Of a stretch of DNA of 64,000 nt, positions 57,175 through 64,000 are shown one piece after another. This DNA comes from a virus, in the IMG/VR virus record IMGVR_UViG_3300037193_000639, positions 1-64,000 of that record; one strand, given 5' to 3'. The number at the start of each line of letters is the position of its first letter. Within the stretch, counting starts at the first letter, position 1. Below the pieces are notes generated by a model. That model did no database searches. It saw only the letters and a list, made by a program, of their open reading frames with translations, and was not told the DNA's origin. A program made the translations under genes and the position numbers.

Positions 57175-58820
57175 TAAAAATCTGCCCCATCTTCTCCGTA
57201 CGTGATAACATCCCAAGTCTCGTTGTCCAAACTAAACACATCAGCAACTCCTAATGAAGACCATGTGCGATTTTTAAGCGTCACGATCCGGCAGCGACCA
57301 CGGGACCTGTCCGGCATGATTTCCGGCTCAAGTGCAAGAATATTCCAACTCAATGCTTCCAGCGAACTACTACCTCGTAAAGATTCCTTCGTAACACGTA
57401 CCCAGAAAGGTTGGTCCTCTTTACCCTTCGGCGGTTTAAATGCATCAGCGTTAGTGCGGTTAATGTGACTGATCAAAATCACACATATGTCGTTAGCTGC
57501 ACAAAACGCAGCAAGCGTAGTCATTGTGTTGTCCAGCTCACGGCGCTCATCTGCAACTTCTGGGCTAGTAAGGACTGTAACGTGGTCTACAATCAGGTAC
57601 TTACAACCTTCAACAAAGTGGGCGTGTTTTACCTTTGACATAAACTCAGACAGTGGCAACGATCCAAAGTGATCTAACATCACAACCCGGTTGTTATCCA
57701 CAATATCTCGGTAGACAGCCTCGATTTCCTCTTTTGTCGCAACAGACGTCGGATTATTTTTGAACTGCAAATAGTTCACCCTCAGTTGTGATGCAATCAT
57801 TCGCTGAATTGTCTCGACTGGCCGTTCTTCCAGATAGAACATCCCAACCCGCTCCCCAGCACTCATAAATGCATTTGCAAACAATGCAGAAATTGTAGAC
57901 TTGCCTACATTCGTGGGCGCACAAAGCAGTGTCAACTCTCTGGTTCGGAAGCCATTTATTTGAGACATTAGTTTAGGGAACTCTGGCACCACGATCCCTT
58001 TTGGACGCTCTGCAATAATCTCTTCAAATGTAACATCTGATGCTTTAAGGATCTTCTCTGCAACATAAGGCTTCGCACCAAATGCAGCAAGTTTTGCAAG
58101 TTCTTTGCTTTGCCCCGCTTGCATGTAGTCACTGGCGTCTTTTTTATCTGCAGCGTACGGAAGATAAAATAGCGGTAGCCCTAGAAGAGCATTAGCAAGT
58201 GATTCTCGTGCCTCTTTACCACGCATCATACCTTTTAGCCGCTCTGCCGGAGTACACTCGTCATTGTCCATGCATAAGATAACTGCATCAGTAAACGATG
58301 ATACAAAGTCTTTGTTGTGCAAAACGTGCTCTACAGCATTTTTAGTGCCAAGACCAATACTGACGACAAACGGTTTTAAGTCAGAGTATTTTGTACCAGC
58401 CACATCATCAACCAGTGCTTGGTACAAACTAGGAACCTCCCATTCACCCTCGCAAATATACAGCTTTGTTTTCTTACGCTGATTTTTCTCAGCAATCTGC
58501 TGACCAAAGAGCATATTACTAATTGACACTGACCCAATTGCGGAAAAATGGTGTTTGTCCTCCTTGCTAACTGTTAGATCGCGGCGCTTAAACCCGCATA
58601 ACTCCCCTTTTTGGTTGTAATATGGGAAGTAATTTGCAATTGGTGTAACACCATCCTCTTCACTGACAGCAGTTCGAATTTGGAACAACTCTGCTGTCTC
58701 AAGCCGAATCCCACGCTCAGGAATTGCTTTAATTGGGTATTGCAAGACTTCTTTTACTGTCTCCTTCGACTTATACTCACTCACCTCCGAATACTCCTTA
58801 AATTTCCTGTCATACGCCAT
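57174..58820 (-). CDS. Primase-helicase (T7 gp4-like)
   Basis: The 548-residue protein has a TOPRIM part (CEGEWEVPSLYQAL and the acidic MDNDECTP) and a RecA-like helicase domain with Walker A CAPTNVGKST and Walker B YLIVDHVTVL, then LISHINR and RGSSSLEALSWNI (motifs 3-4). An N-terminal zinc-finger is not evident, so it resembles the short form of gp4. It unwinds DNA for the family-A polymerase. Confidence 0.88.
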   Translation of the reverse strand: MAYDRKFKEYSEVSEYKSKETVKEVLQYPIKAIPERGIRLETAELFQIRTAVSEEDGVTPIANYFPYYNQKGELCGFKRRDLTVSKEDKHHFSAIGSVSISNMLFGQQIAEKNQRKKTKLYICEGEWEVPSLYQALVDDVAGTKYSDLKPFVVSIGLGTKNAVEHVLHNKDFVSSFTDAVILCMDNDECTPAERLKGMMRGKEARESLANALLGLPLFYLPYAADKKDASDYMQAGQSKELAKLAAFGAKPYVAEKILKASDVTFEEIIAERPKGIVVPEFPKLMSQINGFRTRELTLLCAPTNVGKSTISALFANAFMSAGERVGMFYLEERPVETIQRMIASQLRVNYLQFKNNPTSVATKEEIEAVYRDIVDNNRVVMLDHFGSLPLSEFMSKVKHAHFVEGCKYLIVDHVTVLTSPEVADERRELDNTMTTLAAFCAANDICVILISHINRTNADAFKPPKGKEDQPFWVRVTKESLRGSSSLEALSWNILALEPEIMPDRSRGRCRIVTLKNRTWSSLGVADVFSLDNETWDVITYGEDGADF

Positions 58821-59138
58821 CTACACCCTTTCATACCAAAACTTCACCCTTGGAGGCTGCTTAAACACAGCGAGCCCAAGCTCTGTATCATACCTCCGCA
58901 TAGCCTTCCTCAATGTCCTTCCAGACAATTCAGCAGTGTCAATCACCAAAACAGGCTTCAAATCATCTGGTACGTTTTGTCCGTAAGGTATCCACGGGAT
59001 GCTTAGTTTATGTGAAGCGTACACGCTTGCAATTGCTCCACTCCTTCCCGGCCCTGTGACAGACTTAGCATCACCCCCTTGTAAAAACAAGGCAACCTCA
59101 AGCCGTTTGCTGAATTCTTGCTCAGAAACTACTTGCAT
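58821..59138 (-). CDS. Phosphoribosyltransferase-like protein, 105 aa
   Basis: The ATG at 59138 lies 1 nt after the upstream stop. SVTGPGRSGAIASVYASHKL and VLVIDTAELSGRTLRKAMRR resemble the PRPP loop of phosphoribosyltransferases (VLVVDDVxxTGxTL), though it is short. It may act in nucleotide salvage. The stop is 1 nt before the helicase start. Confidence 0.6.
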   Translation of the reverse strand: MQVVSEQEFSKRLEVALFLQGGDAKSVTGPGRSGAIASVYASHKLSIPWIPYGQNVPDDLKPVLVIDTAELSGRTLRKAMRRYDTELGLAVFKQPPRVKFWYERV

Positions 59139-59139
59139 G

Positions 59140-59442
59140 TTAACTCTCCACATACTCAAACTTGTAAGGCACGTCCTTCAAGATTGCTGCCCTGTTCAAT
59201 GCCATAACAATCTTGAATCCATCCTCATTCCACCGCTTCCAGTAACTCTCTGACATCACATCCGTCAGCTCCCATACATGGTGCCAATAGTTCAAAGCAA
59301 TGATAATCTCTCGTGGAACGAAATACGAGATAAAATCTTCGTCAACGCTGATAGTACGAAATCGCCACGGACAGTCAGGACACTCCTCGACAAGCCAAAG
59401 CCCACTACTCATGTAATCTGGAAATACTTTAATTGTTTGCAT
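59140..59442 (-). CDS. Hypothetical protein, 100 aa
   Basis: An aromatic-rich alpha/beta protein (YFVPREIIIALNYWHHVWELTDVM). No family recognised. Confidence 0.55.
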   Translation of the reverse strand: MQTIKVFPDYMSSGLWLVEECPDCPWRFRTISVDEDFISYFVPREIIIALNYWHHVWELTDVMSESYWKRWNEDGFKIVMALNRAAILKDVPYKFEYVES

Positions 59443-59449
59443 ATTACCC

Positions 59450-59779
59450 TCAATAATTTAGATGAAGTTCAGTAGCATCTACAGAGATCAACCCGTGAAG
59501 TTTCACAAACATCTCTTCGTAGCTTCCACGCGAGTTGTGCCAATTCCAATATTCCTTATGCTTTTGATAGTAAAGGTCACTAGATGAGCCGTAAGCCTGA
59601 TGGGCAGTAATTATTTCCTTACGCTTACTCTCCCGAATTTCAGATTCTTTCTTACAAAACTCATGCCACTCTTCCTCAGTAACAGGTTTATTTGTCACAT
59701 ACAAACCACCTATACAATAATCTGAGGAGTATTGTCCCGCAGACATGTAGAAGAAGTACAAACCTTTTAGTTGTTCCAT
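59450..59779 (-). CDS. Hypothetical protein, 109 aa
   Basis: N-terminal beta part (LKGLYFFYMSAGQYSSDYCIGGLYV) and a charged helix (EFCKKESEIRESKRKEIITAHQAY). Directly follows the nucleotidyltransferase gene. No family recognised. Confidence 0.6.
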   Translation of the reverse strand: MEQLKGLYFFYMSAGQYSSDYCIGGLYVTNKPVTEEEWHEFCKKESEIRESKRKEIITAHQAYGSSSDLYYQKHKEYWNWHNSRGSYEEMFVKLHGLISVDATELHLNY

Positions 59780-60847
59780 TTATTTCACCCTATGTGCTGT
59801 AAGTTCAAGAGGGTTCACCTCCATAATAGGCAATCTTCCACAATACTTATCATAGAAGTAACCAACATACCCTTCAACCAGAACAGGATTCATCTTCACG
59901 ATATCCGTTTTGAAATGGCTTCCACCTTGCTCCCTCAGGTATCTCATAAATTCTCCAAGCTCCTTGCCATCAAGCTTCAACCACTCTCGTACAAGATCAC
60001 CGTTGAATCGCTTACGATATTCCATCTCGAATTCCCACTCTGCTTGCACTTCGTTGTATAGAGTTTCGAAGTGGGGTATCTTTCGAAATAGGTATGGAAG
60101 CCATGCACGTTTATCCTGACCTTTTCGCCACTCAATCCAGAAGTTCTGCGCATTTGTGTGTTGATGATTTTCAATCCACTTCAAAAACTCTGTGTAAGTT
60201 TTTCGTTTCCTATCTCGCACGCGAGATGTATGGTTACGGTTATGTAGCAGGTAGATGTCTTTGTTAAAGAATTCACTGCTGACAACAAACTCAAAAATAT
60301 CTTCAAGCCTATCAAAACCTTGCTGGTATCTCTCATACGAAAGCCCCAACACTGGCAGAATCTTTGCCCAGTCTGTTTCTACAACAATTGTCCTGAAGTG
60401 CTGTGTCTCTCCGATTCTCCAGTGGTACGCGAGGCCGTCATGTCCAAGCTTCATGCCCATCATGTGCGCAATCCTGCCAATGAGGTTGCCAAGGTCATTG
60501 TAGGCAAAGTAGTTAAGAGATGTCTGGTACTCAGATGAAGGTGTAATAATCAAATCGATCTGGAACTCTTTATACTCAAATGAAAAGCAATTCCCGTTCT
60601 TAAAACACTCTTTTGGCTGAAATGCTGTAATGACTTTTTCTTGCCAATCACTCGGAAGGTAGTCTGACTCAAGCAATAGGTCCATATCTCCGAAAGAATC
60701 TTTCGAATAATAAGCAGGGACATCAGTAACTTCACTGCAGCAGTTTAAAGCATAGATAAGTTTTGTTAGCACCTCACCTACAAGTTTTCTGTATTCGTCT
60801 GCATTGTACCGTCTCGTCTTGCAATTCTTAAGTGCATTCCCGCCCAC
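59780..60847 (-). CDS. Second nucleotidyltransferase of the polymerase beta fold
   Basis: The 355-residue protein has YYSKDSFGDMDLLLESD and FQIDLIITP, supplying the acidic motif of the fold. A helical C-terminal half carries WLKLDGKELGEFMRYLREQG, reminiscent of RNA-nucleotidyltransferase tails. Together with the NTase at 47000 it suggests RNA-end modification; substrate unknown. Confidence 0.65.
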   Translation of the reverse strand: MGGNALKNCKTRRYNADEYRKLVGEVLTKLIYALNCCSEVTDVPAYYSKDSFGDMDLLLESDYLPSDWQEKVITAFQPKECFKNGNCFSFEYKEFQIDLIITPSSEYQTSLNYFAYNDLGNLIGRIAHMMGMKLGHDGLAYHWRIGETQHFRTIVVETDWAKILPVLGLSYERYQQGFDRLEDIFEFVVSSEFFNKDIYLLHNRNHTSRVRDRKRKTYTEFLKWIENHQHTNAQNFWIEWRKGQDKRAWLPYLFRKIPHFETLYNEVQAEWEFEMEYRKRFNGDLVREWLKLDGKELGEFMRYLREQGGSHFKTDIVKMNPVLVEGYVGYFYDKYCGRLPIMEVNPLELTAHRVK

Positions 60848-60857
60848 GATATTCTCC

Positions 60858-61019
60858 TCAAAACCAGTACGGGCAATATTTACCTGTTTTATTATCTTTC
60901 AACTCACACACTTTACCACAAGTAAATAGAGCTGCCAACCAAGCTGTAAATTTGAACCTGTAGTGTCTTGGATTCCCGTGCAAACCGGGAAACGAGTACA
61001 ATGTGTAACGCTTTGTCAT
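60858..61019 (-). CDS. Small basic protein, 53 aa
   Basis: Starts MTKRYTLYSFPGLHGNPRHY; short basic aromatic protein with a CGKVCELKD cysteine pair. Start at 61019 chosen over 61040 because no site precedes the latter. Confidence 0.5.
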   Translation of the reverse strand: MTKRYTLYSFPGLHGNPRHYRFKFTAWLAALFTCGKVCELKDNKTGKYCPYWF

Positions 61020-61029
61020 ATTCAGCACC

Positions 61030-61224
61030 TCAAAACTCAAAAAACATATCGCTACTCATTTTCTCAAGACGTTTAAGTTTAGCTTTCAATTGGCTACACT
61101 CGTCTTCAAGAGACTCATAGTCAGAGTATAGCACGTAATCTCCATAGTTGCTCGGCATCATTCCAGCAGTTTGTGAGTCAGTATTTTCACAACGAAATAA
61201 CTCAGGATCATATCTTTGTACCAT
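61030..61224 (-). CDS. Hypothetical protein, 64 aa
   Basis: The ATG at 61224 (MVQRYDPELFRCENTDSQ) follows GGAGGAG. C-terminal coiled-coil helix (ESLEDECSQLKAKLKRLEKM). No family recognised. Confidence 0.55.
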   Translation of the reverse strand: MVQRYDPELFRCENTDSQTAGMMPSNYGDYVLYSDYESLEDECSQLKAKLKRLEKMSSDMFFEF

Positions 61225-61226
61225 CT

Positions 61227-61502
61227 TTACTCCTCCTCCACCCACATATCTTCCACAACAAATTTAAGACTAAGCCCTCCATCTTCACGGCTTGCCCAGA
61301 AGCCTCCAGAGGCTGCGTAGGAGTTTCCATTGAAGCACTCTTCAAGCAGCTTTCGTGCATGCTTCCTCATTTGTCCCACAGAAGGTATCTCGTAGACATT
61401 TCCTTTGTTATACCACTTCCAGTTCAGGGTGTTCATTACTCGCTGCACTTTGTAGAAGTCAAACTCATCTAGGATCTCTTCGATTTGTTCTTCTTTAGCC
61501 AT
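61227..61502 (-). CDS. Hypothetical protein, 91 aa
   Basis: The ATG at 61502 (MAKEEQIEEILDEFDFYKVQ) is the start; a longer frame to 61613 lies in the upstream gene. The VMNTLNWKWYNKGNVYEIPSVGQMRKHARKLL part looks like a helical domain seen in various phage proteins. Confidence 0.6.
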   Translation of the reverse strand: MAKEEQIEEILDEFDFYKVQRVMNTLNWKWYNKGNVYEIPSVGQMRKHARKLLEECFNGNSYAASGGFWASREDGGLSLKFVVEDMWVEEE

Positions 61503-61695
61503 TCCAATACACCTTCGAAAGAATCTGCTTATCCAGCACTTGATGATGGCGAAGCTCCCACAACAGCTCGTTAATATCTGCCAACCAAGTCCAGTCTTGC
61601 ATATTCTTGGCAATCATCCTATCCATCTCAACGTTAGTAATGAGTGTGGAGCGTCTTGAGATGCGTGATTGAAGCCTACTTTGAATGCTTTTCAT
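61495..61695 (-). CDS. Hypothetical protein, 66 aa
   Basis: Basic N terminus, aromatic helical C terminus (NMQDWTWLADINELLWELRHH). Overlaps the next gene start by 8 nt. No family recognised. Confidence 0.55.
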   Translation of the reverse strand: MKSIQSRLQSRISRRSTLITNVEMDRMIAKNMQDWTWLADINELLWELRHHQVLDKQILSKVYWNG

Positions 61696-61755
61696 GTTAG
61701 TTTCCTTCCTACTGCATAGCAGCTATATTAATAAAATCGTCTTGCTGAATATCAA

Positions 61756-62406
61756 CTATCCATGTACAGGAAAAGCTTGATTTACTTGTTCTGCTATCAG
61801 TAATGCAAGTTGCACATGTTCGAGTTGTGTAACACCTTCCTCAGTTCGGACTTCAAAATAATGAATCCAACTACGAAGAGTCCCATTCACGTACAGGCGA
61901 CTCATCGTAAGACCTTCTGGCAAGACTACGCGAGCAACTTCTTTGGCGATGCCCTTCTTAAGAGACTCTTTGTACACCTCCTTTGCGCGTTGCAGAACAA
62001 GTTTTTGCTGATCTTCCCACCACAACTTCAGCTCCATGTCGTCTGTTTCTAGGCTGTTTTGGCGGTTTTTTATATCCTGCATGCGCAAATCACGAAGACA
62101 GAACGCTTGCTCAAGTTGAGACACGTCTGCATAACGTTGGCTAAACTCTTGAAAAGAAAAGCTTCTATGTCGCAAAAGCTGTCGTGCAATATCTCGCGGA
62201 GATTCCACTTCAACAACAGCATTTGCCATTTCAAACGGACTCCAATGCTTGTGTTTTTTCAGATACCCTAGTAACTTTTCTGCAGTGTCCATGTTATGTT
62301 GATTTGATGGATTGGATACCCGTGCGCAATACGCAATAAGCTCCCCAACATCTTCAACACCATCTATAACAGGTTGTGTGACTGCGATCAATTTTGCTTT
62401 AAACAT
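61756..62406 (-). CDS. thyX: Flavin-dependent thymidylate synthase
   Basis: The 216 residues include RHRSFSFQEFSQRY (79-92), the RHRxxSxxxxSxRY signature of ThyX, HWSPFEMANAVVEVES and the C-terminal RSWIHYFEVRTEEGVTQLEHVQLAL. It makes dTMP from dUMP with FAD and folate, complementing NrdA/B. The start overlaps the upstream endonuclease end by 8 nt. Confidence 0.9.
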   Translation of the reverse strand: MFKAKLIAVTQPVIDGVEDVGELIAYCARVSNPSNQHNMDTAEKLLGYLKKHKHWSPFEMANAVVEVESPRDIARQLLRHRSFSFQEFSQRYADVSQLEQAFCLRDLRMQDIKNRQNSLETDDMELKLWWEDQQKLVLQRAKEVYKESLKKGIAKEVARVVLPEGLTMSRLYVNGTLRSWIHYFEVRTEEGVTQLEHVQLALLIAEQVNQAFPVHG

Positions 62407-62845
62407 TTAGAACGACCTCTTCATAGTATTTCATCTCTGCAGATTTTCTAGCACAGCATGCTTCAAAGAAATCACGAAATCTCCCAAGAGTGATTTGACT
62501 TCCTTTGACACGTATGTACGCCTTCCAAGAACTTGTTTGCTTTTCTTTGTAAACACCTGTTATACCTGACTTATTATCTCTACTAACACGTTGATTGAAA
62601 GATTGAATGGATTTTATTTCCCACTTACAATTTTCTTTACTATAACCCTTATTGTTATCTTTGCGCTCTAAGGATAAATCTTCGGACGGGCGTTCTCCCA
62701 TGTCTTCTAGGAAGAAGTTAAAACTTGTTAACCATCTATCACAAACGACTATTCCGCGCCCTCCATATCTTTCGTACTCTGGAGGCTCGGGATTCAAACA
62801 TCGTTGTTTCATATTGATCCAAGCATTATACTCTGGAGTTGCCAC
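62399..62845 (-). CDS. Free-standing HNH/AP2 homing endonuclease
   Basis: The GTG-started 148-residue protein has the pattern EYNAWINMKQRCLNP...YGGRGIVVCDRWLTSFNFFLEDMGERPS...RKDNNKGYSKENCKW and an AP2-like SGITGVYKEKQTSSWKAYIR. Related enzymes often have about 50 more N-terminal residues, so this may be truncated. It lies directly before thyX. Confidence 0.7.
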   Translation of the reverse strand: MATPEYNAWINMKQRCLNPEPPEYERYGGRGIVVCDRWLTSFNFFLEDMGERPSEDLSLERKDNNKGYSKENCKWEIKSIQSFNQRVSRDNKSGITGVYKEKQTSSWKAYIRVKGSQITLGRFRDFFEACCARKSAEMKYYEEVVLNV

Positions 62846-62863
62846 ACTTACCTTCTACTGTAA

Positions 62864-63139
62864 TCACTCCTCACCTCCAAACCGTTTATGCACTTTAATC
62901 TTGAACTCTTTCTGTTTCCCTTCCATCTTTTGCGCATAGTACGTGCATATTAGAGCCAACAATGGTACAGAAACAGGAGATGTCAGAAGCACCAATACCC
63001 CCACAGCAACATAAATGATTGCCCACAGGAATTCCTTGCCGTGTTCGTACAGCTCGCTCCAAAGATAGCAGTCACGCAGGTTCTTTAAAAGAAATATTTC
63101 AGTAGCGACCTCTTTTAAGTGTTTTATGTACAGATTCAC
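62864..63139 (-). CDS. Membrane protein, 91 aa
   Basis: One broad hydrophobic segment (about 38-66, FLWAIIYVAVGVLVLLTSPV) with a helical charged N terminus and a basic tail. No family recognised. Confidence 0.6.
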   Translation of the reverse strand: MNLYIKHLKEVATEIFLLKNLRDCYLWSELYEHGKEFLWAIIYVAVGVLVLLTSPVSVPLLALICTYYAQKMEGKQKEFKIKVHKRFGGEE

Positions 63140-63363
63140 TCTGCCACCTCTACAATCTCATAAATACCATCACCGCCAAAAGACGAAGCAGCAAAGTTCC
63201 GTTCACCAACATCATCTAGGAAATACTCTTCTCCGTCTTCATCAAGCCCCTCGATCACGTAAATCTTGCCGAGGGTTACATCTTCAAGTTGGAAGCGCTC
63301 CTTAGCACCTGTAAATCGTATTTTTGTGTCAATGTTCAGTGTCTCAATTCCCTCGATACTCAT
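63136..63363 (-). CDS. Hypothetical protein, 75 aa
   Basis: The ATG at 63363 (MSIEGIETLNIDTKIRFTG) is preceded by a GGAGAGAC site; the longer frame to 63444 is not. TLGKIYVIEGLDEDGEEYFLDDVGE looks like an SH3-like small beta barrel. Confidence 0.6.
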   Translation of the reverse strand: MSIEGIETLNIDTKIRFTGAKERFQLEDVTLGKIYVIEGLDEDGEEYFLDDVGERNFAASSFGGDGIYEIVEVAE

Positions 63364-63430
63364 CTTGTCTCTCCTTGGTAAGCTGTACAGGTTAATTGGT
63401 GGCAGCTCTAGTGTGGGCCAATCGATCACT

Positions 63431-63847
63431 TTACGACCTCTCATAGCAAAACATGTGCTCCTCCAACCGCATGCAACTCATTTTCTTTGCCCACTTTGGC
63501 TTCACAATGACATGGTGGAACCATTTTACATTCTCATTCATGAGAACTACTCCAACACCCTCCATCCGCTTCAATAAATCTTTCATTTCGACATTATATT
63601 TCAAAATTGGCTTCTTGTCAAACCATGAAAACTGCCCCGGCTGTGCAATTACTTGACAGACACTCTTCCCTGTTGCTTTTACGCGATTCAATATGACATC
63701 CATCACAGCCCTCTTGCCTACGTCGCTTTGTGTGTTGGCTTCGTAGTAAATTGCAGACACCATGCAACGTTTTTCTGACAGAGCATCCTTTGCAACAGCT
63801 TGAAAGGGAATAATGGAGAGGGCTAGGATGAGAAGACGCTTTAACAT
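63431..63847 (-). CDS. Cell wall hydrolase (SleB/Hydrolase_2 family) with signal peptide
   Basis: A signal peptide (MLKRLLILALSIIPFQAVA, cleavage after AVA) precedes RCMVSAIYYEANTQSDVGKRAVMDVILNRV and AQPGQFSWF, the signatures of the SleB-like lytic hydrolases, where the Glu of YYEA is catalytic. It would act on peptidoglycan from the periplasm. It lies in the early/replication block, away from the late lysozyme. One copy of the dispersed palindrome lies inside the coding region. Confidence 0.78.
   Translation of the reverse strand: MLKRLLILALSIIPFQAVAKDALSEKRCMVSAIYYEANTQSDVGKRAVMDVILNRVKATGKSVCQVIAQPGQFSWFDKKPILKYNVEMKDLLKRMEGVGVVLMNENVKWFHHVIVKPKWAKKMSCMRLEEHMFCYERS
63531..63546. repeat. 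Dispersed palindrome, copy 10, inside a gene
   Basis: TTCTCA-TTCA-TGAGAA encodes residues VLMNEN of the SleB-like protein. It is the only copy clearly in the interior of a gene and may be chance. Confidence 0.5.
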
Positions 63848-64000
63848 CGGGCTTCCTCGATCGGATAGTGCACTTCTTCGTAATCATATACGAGATTAAA
63901 CAAAGCACCGAAACGATTGAACTCAGGTGATCCTGTTTCTGGTGGGTTGTCGAAGTATACTGACAGGTCTTTCAATGCAACCTTGTACTCTTCCTCAGTA
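63841..64000 (-). CDS. Partial gene: HigA N-terminal-like protein, C-terminal part only
   Basis: The frame runs off the window. The visible residues include EEYKVALKDLSVYFDNPPET, FNRFGALFNLVYDYEEVHYP and the C-terminal IEEARC. They match the N-terminal region of HigA-type antitoxins (EAxLxxIExLxxxxPGTPExDRLxxLxxLVExYExxHYPI). The gene ends there, without a following HTH, so it may be a standalone fragment. No toxin is visible. Confidence 0.55.
   Translation of the reverse strand, partial: TEEEYKVALKDLSVYFDNPPETGSPEFNRFGALFNLVYDYEEVHYPIEEARC

Noticed and set aside
1-64000. CRISPR arrays, rRNA genes and insertion sequences
   Set aside because: No regularly spaced direct repeats, rRNA segments or IS transposase genes were seen.

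Overview
The window is most of the genome of a tailed double-stranded DNA bacteriophage (Caudoviricetes). It carries packaging, capsid, tail and lysis genes, its own replication and nucleotide-metabolism genes, and very short intergenic gaps with many ATGA/TAATG stop-start overlaps. A tail tube, a long tape measure and no visible sheath gene suggest a siphovirus. A GH24 lysozyme with a small lipoprotein, and sigma70-type promoters, point to a Gram-negative host. I cannot name the species.

Layout. (1) 1-1087 has no convincing gene but holds a single DnaA box, a 15/16 match to the bacterial parS site and a promoter for a small serine recombinase (1088-1750). (2) 1768-10300 is a leftward block of small genes led by a HTH regulator. 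It includes PhoH, a ClpP-like protease, an RNA ligase beside a metallophosphoesterase, and a SLOG-type protein. (3) 10320-10412 is a divergent control region with an exact 15-bp dyad that recurs at 13847. (4) 10448-37128 is the rightward late block: TerS, a tRNA cluster, TerL, portal, protease, scaffold, decoration, capsid, connectors, tail tube, frameshifted tail chaperone, tape measure, tail tip, fibre, a papain-like protease and a lysis cassette, ending in a strong terminator at 37182. (5) 37220-64000 is a leftward replication/nucleotide block: NrdA/B, exonucleases, methylase, SSB, a dATP/dGTP diphosphohydrolase-like protein, family-A DNA polymerase, primase-helicase, ThyX, two nucleotidyltransferases and many small ORFs.

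The phage is heavily loaded with selfish DNA. A 244-nt group I intron splits TerL in its Walker A motif, an intein splits the DNA polymerase in motif B, and about seven free-standing homing endonuclease genes sit at gene junctions. 

The most unusual non-coding structure is a dispersed palindrome, TTCTCA-N4-TGAGAA. I find nine exact copies and one G.U variant, mostly at gene boundaries or in 5' leaders; one copy forms the P6 stem of the group I intron. A second striking feature is a pair of interleaved perfect inverted repeats (11 bp and 13 bp) at 11395-11487 that would fold as an H-type pseudoknot just upstream of a homing endonuclease gene and TerL. All family assignments come from reading translated sequence by eye; no database was searched.
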